From contig OX375881.1 in assembly GCA_947359465.1 (NCBI GenBank), forward strand, positions 77,399,914 through 77,463,913: DNA of 64,000 nt. Reading direction: 5' to 3'. The DNA is from Metellina segmentata. Its lineage: Eukaryota; Arthropoda; Arachnida; Araneae; Tetragnathidae. The notes below the pieces were generated by a model that worked only from the letters and a program-made list of their open reading frames with translations, did no database searches and was not told the DNA's origin. How positions within the stretch are numbered: the first letter of the stretch is position 1; each line of letters begins with the position of its first letter. Of the stretch, positions 35,731-45,140 are shown in pieces. The position numbers were made by a program, and so were the translations under genes.

Positions 35731-35748
35731 TGGTGTCAGAAGTAGGTG
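35731..35748 (+). other. Possible retrotransposon primer-binding site (tRNA-Leu type)
   Basis: 'tggtgtcagaagtaggtg' is close to the complement of the 3' end of animal tRNA-Leu (…CACTTCTGACACCA). Many Ty3/gypsy-type elements use such a site just inside their 5' long terminal repeat. The following 150 bp is GC-richer and leader-like. No long terminal repeat pair, gag or pol was found, so at best this is a truncated remnant. Confidence 0.3.
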
Positions 35749-36027
35749 GATTGCAACGCGTGGCGTGGATGAACTGTGACGTGGCTGACACGATTGCGAT
35801 GGAATCATAAAGTGAGGTACTGCTCAACTGGACGTGAAGAAATTGACATGTTCGTGAAGAGAGGGTGGATCAGAGCGTCATCAGGAAGCAGAAGGTGATA
35901 TTTTATACGTATGTGCACCAAATGTTCAGAAAAATGCCCATACACCTATACTTTGCTACATGAAGGCGAATTGGAATTTCTTACTAAGTGCACCATTGTG
36001 CTAAAAATTATTTTTTCAAACATCCCC
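35749..36027. other. GC-richer leader-like sequence, then spacer
   Basis: 35750-35900 has repeated 'gtggcgtgg/gacgtggc' phrases with no frame. It is possibly the leader of the element suspected at 35731. Confidence 0.35.
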
Positions 36028-36276
36028 AAAGGAAAATGGGGGCCACCGTGGCTCAGGGGTTATGCCCACTGCTCTAGCAACCTACAAGTTGTAGGTGGAG
36101 AGGGTTCGATTCCTGTCAGGGGCATTCCTTCCTGTGTGTATTTCAATCTTATGTGTCCGTATTGTGCGTGTCTGTCTATTACTTGATATTGTATGTCTTG
36201 TGTCTGGCACAAACGGCTAACTATGGACTTAGCGCTATAAAACCACAAAAGCCAACCAACCTACTAAAGGAAAATG
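36028..36276 (+). repeat. tRNA-derived SINE, family B, full length, 11-bp target duplication
   Basis: SINE body 36039-36265. The tRNA-like head has an A box in 'gtggctcaggggttatgcc' and the B box 'ggttcgattcc'. The body contains 'ttccttcctgtgtgtattt' and 'ttgatattgtatgtcttgtg', and the end is 'ataaaaccacaaaagccaac' with a CCAACC tail. The exact duplication 'aaaggaaaatg' lies at 36028-36038 and 36266-36276. Intact promoter boxes and a clean duplication make it one of the younger insertions here. Confidence 0.95.
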
Positions 36277-36365
36277 AGGTAACACCTGTTTCTGGGGGTA
36301 GCAGAGAGCTGCAGACTTTTGGGGGAAAGATTTTCACGTGACAGAGAGTAGTATCCAATCACAAT

Positions 36366-36774
36366 GGCCGGGCGCACACATCCGGTTTTTCTCCGAAGCC
36401 CAACTTTACACACATAACCGTGAAATGACGCAAGTACTAATTTAGCGCCATTTGCGATAAATATTCTATCGAAGAAAACGTGTTTATTTCGCTTACTTGG
36501 TGTAAAAAGTAGTATATTAATAAGCAAAATATACGCTACTGGATACAAGCATTTATTAATTATTATTTATATTCCATTTATTTATGAAAACAAGGTACTT
36601 CAGAACGGAGACGCGAGTGCGGTGAGCTGCGGCGCCGTGAGGTACAAATTTGGCGTAAGTTGGACGTGCGGCGTCGGAGGCATGTGCGCATTACTCCATC
36701 GGATCTAATTTATCTCAGACGGCACTTGCGTCAGCGGCGCGGCACGTTGAAAAACCGGATGTGTGCTCCGGGCC
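36366..36774. mobile_element. MITE with GC-rich 25-bp inverted ends
   Basis: Left end 'ggccgggcgcacacatccgg' plus TTTTT, right end read inverted 'ggcccggagcacacatccgg' plus TTTTT: 23 of 25 bases match. The 409-bp interior has a second, weaker inverted pair ('cccaacttta' / 'taagttgga') and GC-rich 'gcggcgccg' patches around an AT-rich centre. No coding capacity and no clear target duplication, so the superfamily is undetermined. Confidence 0.8.
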
Positions 36775-36950
36775 TTAATGTTTTCTTCGATTTCCACTTA
36801 AAAAGTGTGACCTAAAATGTCTTTTTGTGAAAATATATTTATTTCATGTGGAAGATATACTATTTGTTCAATTTCAAACCACCATGGTAGTGAAACATTT
36901 AATACTCTAAACTTCATTCGGTTGAAAAATAGGAACACATTATGTACCTA

Positions 36951-37321
36951 GTATGTAGTAGGGATTCGACATCGATGTCGATGTTTTCAAAACATTGATG
37001 TTTTATAAAAAACATCGATGTATTGGAGTCGATGTCTTATCACTAGTTGCTAAACCAGTTTTAAGAAATGGGGGACAAAGTTTAAATACACTTTATTTGA
37101 AAAACATCAATGGTTTTTGGGGCGATGTGTTATCAACATCGAAGTTTTAATTCTTAACATCGATGTTTTGTTGTCGATGTCGCATCAATAGTTGCTAAAC
37201 CAGTTTTAAGAACTGGTGATAAAAGTTTAAATACACTGAATTTTAAAAACATCGATGTTTTTGGGACGATGTACTATCAACATCGATGTTTTTCTGTCGA
37301 TGTCGCATCCCTAGTATGTAG
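36951..37321. mobile_element. hAT-type MITE with 8-bp target duplication
   Basis: Element 36959-37313 (355 bp). Ends are 'tagggattcgacatcgatgt' on the left and, read inverted, 'tagggatgcgacatcgacag' on the right. The exact 8-bp duplication 'gtatgtag' lies at 36951-36958 and 37314-37321, the length made by hAT transposases. The interior is built from many copies of 'aacatcgatgtt', itself a palindrome, and a partly duplicated 'agttgctaaaccagttttaa' block (37044 and 37190). Non-coding; it depends on a hAT transposase elsewhere. Confidence 0.9.
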
Positions 37322-37327
37322 TCAGTA

Positions 37328-37606
37328 AATTAAAGTCGCAGTGGGGGAAAACAATTGGCTATTGACAATTGTCCGAGATCAACATCGAAAAGATATATAA
37401 GGACAGCGCCTTGTATTTTTGAACCACGATCAGATGACGAGAACAGCTCCTGTGCTGGCACCCCACTCTCCAAACATCTATACCAAGCCAACTTAAGGAC
37501 ATTTAGGGCCAATACATATTTAACGTGCACCAGATCTCGTTTACACGACAGTATATCGTTACTAAACCTTTGTTGCTCTTTAAATTGAGTTATCGCGGCC
37601 CCTTAG
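37328..37606 (-). repeat. tRNA-derived SINE, family A
   Basis: Starts on the plus strand at 'aaattaaagtcgcagtgggg', seven bases after the hAT-type MITE, and ends with 'gagttatcgcggcccc', the complement of the tRNA-like A-box region. Body landmarks 'ggcaccccactctccaaaca' and 'aacgtgcaccagatctcg' are present. The B-box region is damaged. Confidence 0.85.
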
Positions 37607-37616
37607 CAACATATCA

Positions 37617-37882
37617 ATATATCGCATCCCGGGAAGAAAAGTGACACAGGTAAAAAAAATAAACATTTTGATGCTATGTCATTGAAAAATATGTATGAGG
37701 TTCCCCAGCGTGATACATTACTATTCTATAGAATATAATATAAATTGCTACTATAAATACTTACCTAACGTTTTAAAGAAGCTTATACTCTTTCAATATA
37801 AGTTTTATGGTTTCCTTTAAGTTGATGTTGCTCAAATTTTGCAATTTTGAGTTGTGTCACTTTTCGTGTCGGGGGGCGATAT
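37617..37882. mobile_element. MITE with 28-31-bp inverted ends
   Basis: Left 'atatcgcatcccgggaagaa' then 'aagtgacac'. Right, read inverted, 'atatcgccccccgacacgaa' then 'aagtgacac'. The 266-bp interior is AT-rich and non-coding. The target duplication is unclear (a 'cata' or TA at each side is possible). It follows the SINE by 10 bp. Confidence 0.75.
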
Positions 37883-39897
37883 GTTTAAATCGAAACAGTT
37901 TGTTTTGTTAACGATTTGTCAACAAACAAAAAAAGTAATTGCTCTCCTCTAAAGAGGTTTGGTTGTTTGTGAGAAAAATCTTTTTTTCCCCATCAAATTT
38001 CATAAACCAACTTATTTTTTATTACTTTAAATATTATTTTACAAACGATCACTATTAAATACACAGAAATAATACGTCTATGTACCCAGAGGTCGGTAAA
38101 TAAGGCGTTAATATTTTATATGACTTCTAATCTTCCCGTCTGTTTTTGTAAAGCAAATATCCCACGAATTTTTATCAAATCTTTAAATAAAATGCGTGAA
38201 TTCTTCAATCTCATGAAAATGTGTGTTAGTCGATGTATAAAACTCAAACTCTCAACTATTCTACTATTTCATTACGGCAGAAACTCTTTATTAAATGGAT
38301 ACGAGTTTCTATCGTAGCAACTAAAAATTAAGAATGCGATATTGAAAGGAGTTGGAGAATGTATAATACAGATTGCAACTATGAATACATTCATAATGAT
38401 TTTTTTCAAATGCGTTCTTACAGTTATGTGCCATCATGTCTCTTATAAATGACATGTCAAATTAGCAAACGCTGTATTCTATGGATGGCTAACTTCGAAA
38501 ATAATTACAAGAATTCAGTGCTTAATGTTGTCTAGTTCTTATTGGAAATTATTCATGACTCTGAGAATGACATTGATTTATGGTGACGTCTATCGAAATT
38601 AATGCAGTTTAAGAATTATGGAAATAATTGTATAAATTTAAATGGGCATTTAGCTATAAATATATATACAGGATAGATAGATAAAGTAGAAAAGGATGAA
38701 TAGCAGTTTTGCAGAAAAAGTTGTGGCTTATAACATTACCCTGTTGAATGTAGAAGTTAAAAAAATGCTATTTAATATCTCTCACGAGGAAGAAAAAAAT
38801 CAATTTACCACACATTGGACTGAAAATGACGCAAACTGTGACATCAGAGGTAGTTTATATGCACAGCTGATTAAGTGTATTTCCGCCTTCACTGATTACA
38901 GGACCCCTACGACAACACGTTGTTGCAATATATGTTTATGGCATTTTGGCTCAACCTCATCCAACATCATACCTCTTAGAATCTATTATATCTTTTTTAT
39001 CATTTTTTGTTAATTTATTACGAATTTTTAAGTATATTTATGTCACTTTTTTTTAGGCAAATAGAAGTATTGCTTCTCTTTATCCTTCATTCCTCAGTCA
39101 GTCATACACTCTAGTTTGTCGTTGTTTTCGTATCGCTACTAGAGAATAACTTTTGGGGAAGCACTTTACATCCTTTGAACTTTGTCGAGGGCAGAAATCG
39201 TTTTCTATAGACGCAGAAATTTTGTAAACTCTTTTAATTTTGCTTCAGTGTTTAGAACACATTATGCAATCATGACTAGTCATTACGTATTTTTATTGTA
39301 ACCAAATTTATAATATGTTGTAGGTAGCTACTCTTCTTTTCTCCCTTTTTTTCTAATTATAAACAATTGTAAACTACTTTTCCTTTCTAGAATTTGTGCA
39401 AAAGGGTCTTAAAACGTTATTAGTAATTTCAATCTAGTGATTTGGCAAAGCCAATTATTATTTTCGAAGACTGATTGTATGTTTTATTTTATTTTTAATT
39501 GATGGTTTACCAATTATATGGTAGATCCTACTTAAGAAAGCAATTTTTTGTAAAGTTGGAATTAAAAAAAAAAATTGTTGAAGCTAAATTTTCTGGTTTT
39601 TTTTTAAACTTTTTACTGATGGTATTTTAAAGTTTTGTTTTATTGAAACCTTAAAAAAGGTTTTTAAAAGACAATAACTTTTTTTAATCACCTAGCGAGA
39701 GATCAGTGTTGGAACAGAACAAAAAAAAAACAATAGAAGCAGTGTCTAAAAAATTGTTTTTGCCCTCACATTGGAAATCTTTCTTAGAAATTCATCCAAT
39801 TGAGTCTAGGGAGAAAAGATTAATTTACATACTATCTTACATACGCATTCACGAATTTAGATCTACGAAACAGAAGAATAAAGATAGCATGATTTAA
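37883..39897. other. AT-rich spacer, nothing recognised
   Basis: Includes the 105-codon frame 38696-39013 (plus), which has no recognised domain, no exon signals and ends in a hydrophobic run typical of chance AT-rich frames. Poly-T and poly-A runs near 39048 and 39720. Confidence 0.5.
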
Positions 39898-40810
39898 TAT
39901 TTAATGTTGAATTCATTTTCAATTTAAAATGAATAAACAATTACCTAAACCAATATAACAGCAAATAATTTGCTGTCAAATACACTGAATAAATCATAAA
40001 TATTATTTTTCGGTCAAAATCTACCTGCTTTGGCACACTATACGTTTTCTTTAAGTCATCCTTATTTTTTAAGAGAGCAGAGATAAATAGACTTCACTGG
40101 GATAATGTTTGAAAACAATCCTAATTCGGTCTCCAAAAATCTCATTTTATATAACATCTGAAACAAATATTCACGAACTTTCATCACGAAACTGTAGAAA
40201 TCATGTAATCATTCTGCCTAAATCATGAGTAATGTTACTTTATTTCAAATTCTTTCTCAATTCAAAATGAATAGATTAACCAGAAATCGGCTGCCAAGTT
40301 TACTTAAATAAACACAAATATTATTTCTAGAGCAGAAGCTGAGAACTGACACATTATATATCTTCTTAATGCCATACTTATTTTGAGATAGGTGTAAAAT
40401 AAGTTAATGATGATGTTTGCAAACCATTCCGATTCAGTCTTAGCCTAATTTAAATAAGATCTGACCACGCGCATTCACAATTTTTCTCCACAAAACCGAG
40501 GAGCATACATCGCATGTAATTTTATTTAATGTTAACTTCGTTTTCAATACAAAATGAATGATTCGATATCTAAAGCCATAGACCAACACGAAATTGGCTG
40601 CCAAATACACTTAAAAGCAGAAATATTATTTCCCGGATGATATCTGCGTTGACACACGACGAATTGCAAAAATGAAACTATTCACTGCTGGCGTACATAA
40701 ATACGAGTTCCCAGCGTGTAATAACATGGTCCAATTCCGCTCGAGATTCATATCTTTTGAAGTTTATTTGATTCCCTTTGACATTCAGAAGGGAAAGTGT
40801 GGTAAAGTTA
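39898..40810 (+). repeat. Old tandem array, about 310-bp unit, three diverged copies
   Basis: Landmarks recur in order: 'ttcattttcaatttaaaatgaat' type phrases at about 39911, 40250 and 40540; 'ctgccaa/gctgtcaaatacactta/ga' at 39974, 40291 and 40590; 'aatattatttc/ttt' at 40000, 40318 and 40622; 'tgacaca..a/tggcacac' at 40032, 40349 and 40651. Copies are strongly diverged. Confidence 0.7.
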
Positions 40811-41350
40811 TCTTGAATATAGCTCTTACAACTTTCCGTCGGTTCTATTTTGAAGTCGAATAAGAATCGTGAAAAAGTTAGCCTGATACATTTTAATTCA
40901 ATCTGAAGGATTTGCACTCGCATAATCCATGCGGTGTTGAATAACATTTTTAGTTGGTTTTCTTTTTTTGTTCATAAGATGTGATGAAAAGGAAATACGT
41001 TTTCCCTTCCAGAAAAATTACATGGATATGGAACTTTTGCAAGATTTAAGCATAAAGGGCTTTGTGCTTTCGATAATATATGTATTAAATTTACTTAAAC
41101 GCTTTTTCTTATACGTTGAAATATATTTGAAACTGTGCTTCGAGAAGGATCACATGGCGCACAATGCATATTGCCCTTTTCGGTATCTAATCGTAATGAA
41201 TATTTAACCCAAGAAAAATATGAATTATTTTGGTGAGTGAATCTAGCTTTCATTTATTTTCTCACACGCATTGTATATTAATTATTTTTACTTTAAAGAT
41301 TAGTTTTCTGGTTTCTTATTTGCTTTCATGTCTATTTATTACATCGTGGT
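40811..41350. other. AT-rich spacer, nothing recognised
   Basis: No credible gene. The frame at 40968-41207 shows no family resemblance. Confidence 0.5.
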
Positions 41351-41682
41351 ACATGTGTCCAGTGCCGTCCAAGCGGTATAGTGGATAAAGCACTCTGCTC
41401 CCACGCTTTGGGTTCGTGGTTCGATTCCCGACTAGGGCTATTGCCCTAGGGCTGGTTGTATGTGATGTCCGAGGAAGAAGTCAGACTCCTGCCCAAGTGG
41501 TTCCTCACCAAAAAGCGGATAGCTGCACCCCCTGTGTCTTTACCAGTGATCAATATTTGTGTGTTTGTAAAATAAACTGTATTCTTCTGTGTCTGTCCTA
41601 CTTCAGATCACTGGGCCTGATCTCTTGTTTCACAGTTCAGGAGACACACGTCAACAACAACAACAACACATGTGTCCAGTGC
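41351..41682 (+). repeat. tRNA-derived SINE, family C, full length, perfect 15-bp target duplication
   Basis: Body 41366-41667. The tRNA-like head reads 'gcggtatagtggataaagca' with B box 'ggttcgattcc'. A GC-balanced body follows ('gctattgccctagggctgg', 'cccaagtggttcctcacc'), and the 3' end is a (CAA)n tail. The duplication 'acatgtgtccagtgc' is identical at 41351-41365 and 41668-41682. The unmutated duplication and promoter mark a young insertion. It is unrelated in sequence to families A and B beyond the tRNA head. The 107-codon frame across it is incidental. Confidence 0.96.
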
Positions 41683-41813
41683 ATTAGCATCGACATAGAT
41701 ACGTCTTCTATAAGCACGAATAATAGACAAAAAAATTGATTTTCATAGCATCAAGGGATTTACAAATCGTGTAGTAGATTTCCGAGTAGTTTTTATGTCT
41801 TTTTACACAACTG
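41683..41813. other. Short spacer
   Basis: Unremarkable AT-rich DNA between the SINE and the Tc1 element. Confidence 0.5.
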
Positions 41814-41953
41814 TATGCACTGAGCGGTCACTTTATTATGACTACCTGACAGTGTTAATCAAATGAGATATTGGGTAACAATGTTTCCGCTAGAGGTCTA
41901 GAGTAGTATAAAAGAAGAAAGTTTAGTTCCTGAGACAGTAGTATAGGTGATTT

Positions 41954-42113
41954 GTTTGTGAATATGTTCAACTAGTTACCATTGTCCCAGCCTAAGACAT
42001 TCGGTGTATCGCCACGTAATTTTGAACCACGCTCAGATGACGAGGCAGCACCGTAGCTGGTATCACACTCTCCAAACCCCCACACCAACCCAATGTGAGG
42101 TGTTTGTGAATAT
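41954..42113 (-). repeat. SINE family A fragment nested in the Tc1 element, 12-bp target duplication
   Basis: Body 41966-42101 carries the plus-strand view of family A ('acgtaattttgaaccacg', 'cagatgacgagg', 'cacactctccaaaccc') without the tRNA head. It is flanked by 'gtttgtgaatat' at 41954-41965 and 42102-42113. Removing it joins the Tc1 leader to 'atggggggaaaacgtgat', so the SINE arrived after the Tc1. Confidence 0.85.
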
Positions 42114-43604
42114 ATGGGGGGAAAACGTGATTTGACGGACTTTGAACATGGGATGGTAGTAGGAGTTTGGAGGTATGGAGCGAGTATTAGCGAAACCGCT
42201 GAAATTGTATAATGTTCACGAGCAGCTGAAGTGAAAGTTTATCAAGACTGGAATGTCAGGCATAAACTACGTCTGAACGTGCAAATTGTGTTCGTCAGCG
42301 AGGGTTGAATGATTGGGAGGAATAGAGAGTCTCTCGAATTGTGAAAGAAAACAGAACGGTACCAGTGCAAGAAACTGTAGCAGATTTTAATCAAGGATCT
42401 CAAAAAAAATTCTGAGCGCTCTGTTCGCCGTACATTGCATTGTTAGGGCTATGGAAGCCCGAGACTCGTACGAACACCGTTGCTGTCTGCAGCAAACAAG
42501 ATAAAACGAGTCAAATTCGCTCAGACACACAAGGATTGGACAGTTGGCACATGTCAGGCACAAACTACGTCTGAACGTGCAAATTGTGTTCGTCAGCGAG
42601 AGTTGAATGATTGGGCGAAATAGAGAGTCTCTCGAATTGTGAAAGAAAACAGAACGGTACCAGTGCAAGAAACTGTAGCAGATTTTAATCAAGGATCTCA
42701 ACAAAAATTCTGAGCGCTCTGTTCGCCGTACATTGCATTGTTAGGGCTTTGGAAGCCCGAGACTCGTACGAACACCGTTGCTGTCTGCAGCAAACAAGAT
42801 AAAACGAGTCAAATTCGCTCAGACACACAAGGATTGGACAGTTGGCACATGTCAGGCACAAACTACGTCTGAACGTGCAAATTGTGTTCGTCAGCGAGAG
42901 TTGAATGATTGGGCGAAATAGAGAGTCTCTCGAATTGTGAAAGAGAACAGAACGGTACCAGTGCAAGAAACTGTAGCAGATTTTAATCAAGGATCTCAAC
43001 AAAAATTCTGAGCGCTCTGTTCGCCGTACATTGCATCGTTAGGGCTATGGAAGCCGGAGACTCGTACGAACACCGTTGCTGTCTGCAGCAAACAAGATAA
43101 AACGAGTCAAATTCGCTCAGACACACAAGGATTGGACAGTTGGAAAACATTAATTTGGTCCAATGAATCCCGTTTTAAGTTACACCATGCAGATGAACGA
43201 GTTAGAGTTTGGGGAAACAGCACGAAAGCATGCAATCTAAGTGCATTGCAACAATCCTTCAAGTTGGAGGCAATTTGATGGTTTGAGAAATGTTATCGTG
43301 GCATGCTTTGGGCCCTTCATTTCGTTTGCATGGAAGTCTGAATCAAACATCATACCTAAACATCGTTGTTGACCAAGTATATCCTGTAATGCTAATGGTT
43401 TATCCCAATGGCTATGGTACTTTCAACATGATAATGCGTCCTTCCATAGTGCTGGAGGATTGGTTTGAGGAACATGAAGACGAGTTCCCTTTTTTGAAGT
43501 GGTCCTCACAATCTACAGATCTTAATTCAATTGAGTATTTGTGGTATGAAGTTGAAAGAGCCATCAGACATCTAGATGCACAACAATCGATATCACATTA
43601 TTAA
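42114..43604 (+). pseudogene. Tc1-like transposase, triplicated segment, first catalytic D replaced by N
   Basis: The N-terminal part reads DLTDFEHGMVVGVWRYGASI (helix-turn-helix) and KVYQDWN. From 42254 a 298-bp segment of the gene is present three times. The gene then continues with LIWSNESRFKLHHADERVRV, where the first catalytic Asp of 'WSDESRF' is Asn (AAT, about 43157). Next come FQHDNASFHS (second Asp kept, about 43428 and following) and SQSTDLNSIEYLW (third Glu kept). Frameshifts and stops are frequent. The minus-strand 105-codon frames at 42387-42704 and 42685-43002 are shadows of the repeat. Inactive. Confidence 0.88.
42254..43143 (+). repeat. 298-bp segment in three tandem copies inside the transposase gene
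   Basis: Copies start at 42254, 42552 and 42850 with 'tgtcaggca(t/c)aaactacg' and end with 'gattggacagttgg'. They differ at only a few positions ('gaggaatag' versus 'gcgaaatag', 'caaaaaaaattc' versus 'caacaaaaattc', 'aagcccgag' versus 'aagccggag'). The duplication is therefore younger than the decay of the gene. Confidence 0.97.
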
Positions 43605-43842
43605 AGGTGTTATTCTTCTAACATTATCTCAGATTTCACAAACGACCTATCAACATCTCATAGAGTCCACGCCGAGAAGAATCAATGCTTTATTGGTTGG
43701 CCCAACGACATATTGCCGAGGTGGTCGTAATAAAGTGACCACTAAGTGTATATAATGAGTAACTAACCAAATCTATTGGTTGAAAGAATTCAAGGAGATT
43801 CTATTGGTCAAGAAAGTAATAACTGGCGAGAAGCAGTCCAAC

Positions 43843-44087
43843 TACATGGTTGGTTGGTTTTGAAGTTTAATTGAGTAATTGCCATATTTGGCCAGGCTCC
43901 GCTAGGCTCAAGGCATACATTATCAAGTAATAGACATACACAATGAAATTTTTACTGACACAGAAGACATAAATACACCCAGGGAGAAATTCACCTAACA
44001 GAAATCGAACCTGCACTGCCTACCACTCGAAAGTTGATATTGTATTGGGCATAAGAACTGAGCCATGACGGCCATCAATGTACATGG
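43843..44087 (-). repeat. tRNA-derived SINE, family B, with 7-bp target duplication
   Basis: Body 43850-44080. The plus strand starts with 'ttggttggttttgaag' (complement of the CCAACC tail) and ends with 'aactgagccatgacggcc' (complement of the A-box head). The B box is the complement of 'gaaatcgaacc'. 'tacatgg' occurs at 43843-43849 and 44081-44087. Confidence 0.88.
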
Positions 44088-44202
44088 AAGACTACATGCT
44101 ACTACGTGCTTAGAAGTGTCTCTCGTAATCAGGCAAGTAAGACATTTATCTCTGTCCACAAGTTGAGATCTTCAAGTACGCATGAGTGACAACACTTTCC
44201 CT

Positions 44203-44782
44203 AGGGTAGGTGTTCCAACTATCGCCTACTCGTACTTGCAAGTTAATCTCGATAGCTACGAGTTTATGTAGTTACCTTGATGGTCTAGGGTTTTGCCACA
44301 CGTAGGGCCACCGGTAAGTTTACTATCAGTTATATAAACAACACTATTGCTTCTGAAGTATTTGAGCCTGTGATCACACAGCGTATTTTTTTGTCTTCAA
44401 ACAATTCAGTGAATATCCAGATGTTACCAAATCATAATTTCTTTTATACGACTTGAAAGTACATTAAATACTAAAGAAAGTACATTAAATACTCTTCTAG
44501 CAACTCGTTTTTAATAGTAGCTCCTAATTTCGACTGGTGGGTGGTGGTAGGAACAGGGATAGGTGATATTAGGAACCCACCCCTGAAAATTCTCTTGGAA
44601 AAAATTTTGAAGTTTTAATAGTTAACTTAATCTGGCGTAAGTAAAGAAGGTATATAATATCTGGAAACCAAAGGAGAATAGTTCCTAGTGATATTAATTT
44701 AGTTTCCAGACTGATTTACCAACCCAGAAGGCTGAGATACAGAGAAATAGTCAGGGCAGGCGATGTTTGGAACACCTACCCT
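44203..44782. mobile_element. 580-bp inverted-repeat element of unknown superfamily
   Basis: Left end 'agggtaggtgttccaactat' + CGCCT, right end read inverted 'agggtaggtgttccaaacat' + CGCCT: 23 of 25 bases match. The 530-bp interior shows no reading frame and contains 'ctacgagtttatgtag' and a G-rich 'ggtgggtggtggtagg' patch. Target duplication not visible. It is either a MITE or a solo inverted pair from a larger element. Confidence 0.75.
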
Positions 44783-44848
44783 TCTATCTTTGGAATCAAA
44801 GGTGACAACATTATTGCAGACCGTCGCTATATATTCAAGAGGCCACTG

Positions 44849-45140
44849 TAACCCGGTGGGATAAGTAACCTATTAGCAATTGGAAGGTTGCGAGTTCGAA
44901 ACTAGGTCCAATAAAGACCGTCGTACACGGGGTTGATGCACGTTAAATTTGCCCTGTTCTGAAATGTCCTCGAAATAGGGCGGAGTGGATGTTAGGAGAG
45001 TGCCAGCTCACGTGTTAACCTCGTCACATGACCGTGTTTAAAAATTGCGAGGTTTTGTCCTTGAGTCTATCTATTTGGGAATGACCCCGTACCGTCTCCA
45101 ATAGCCCATTGTGTTGCTCCAGTGCGACGTTAATTAAATA
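44849..45140 (+). repeat. tRNA-derived SINE, family A, full length
   Basis: The plus-strand copy shows the whole plan: head 'gccactgtaacccggtggga', B box 'gagttcgaaac', then 'cacggggttgatgcacgtta', 'ggagagtgccagctcacgtg', 'tgaccgtgtttaaaaattgc', and the end 'gctccagtgcgacgttaatt'. Useful as the reference copy in this window. Target duplication not identified. Confidence 0.92.

Larger units (their letters stand above)
41816..43750 (+). mobile_element. Tc1-like element enlarged by a nested SINE and an internal triplication
   Basis: Left end 'tgcactgagcggtcacttta' and right end, read inverted, 'tacacttagtggtcacttta', continue to 'ttat.acgaccacc'. TA flanks both sides (41814-41815 and 43751-43752). 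The gene is on the plus strand. At 1935 bp it is longer than a normal Tc1 element. The excess is explained by a SINE fragment with its duplication (148 bp) and two extra copies of a 298-bp segment (596 bp). Subtracting them leaves about 1.19 kb, somewhat short of standard. Confidence 0.9.

Noticed and set aside
36039..36110. Functional tRNA gene
   Set aside because: A and B boxes are present, but the acceptor stem does not close and the sequence continues into the SINE B body with a target duplication. The same holds for the heads of families A and C.
38696..39013. 105-codon plus-strand frame as a host gene
   Set aside because: No domain, no exon signals, hydrophobic AT-rich tail; typical chance frame.
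42387..43002. Two nearly identical 105-codon minus-strand frames
   Set aside because: They are the antisense of the 298-bp tandem copies inside a plus-strand Tc1 gene; their similarity comes from the tandem duplication.
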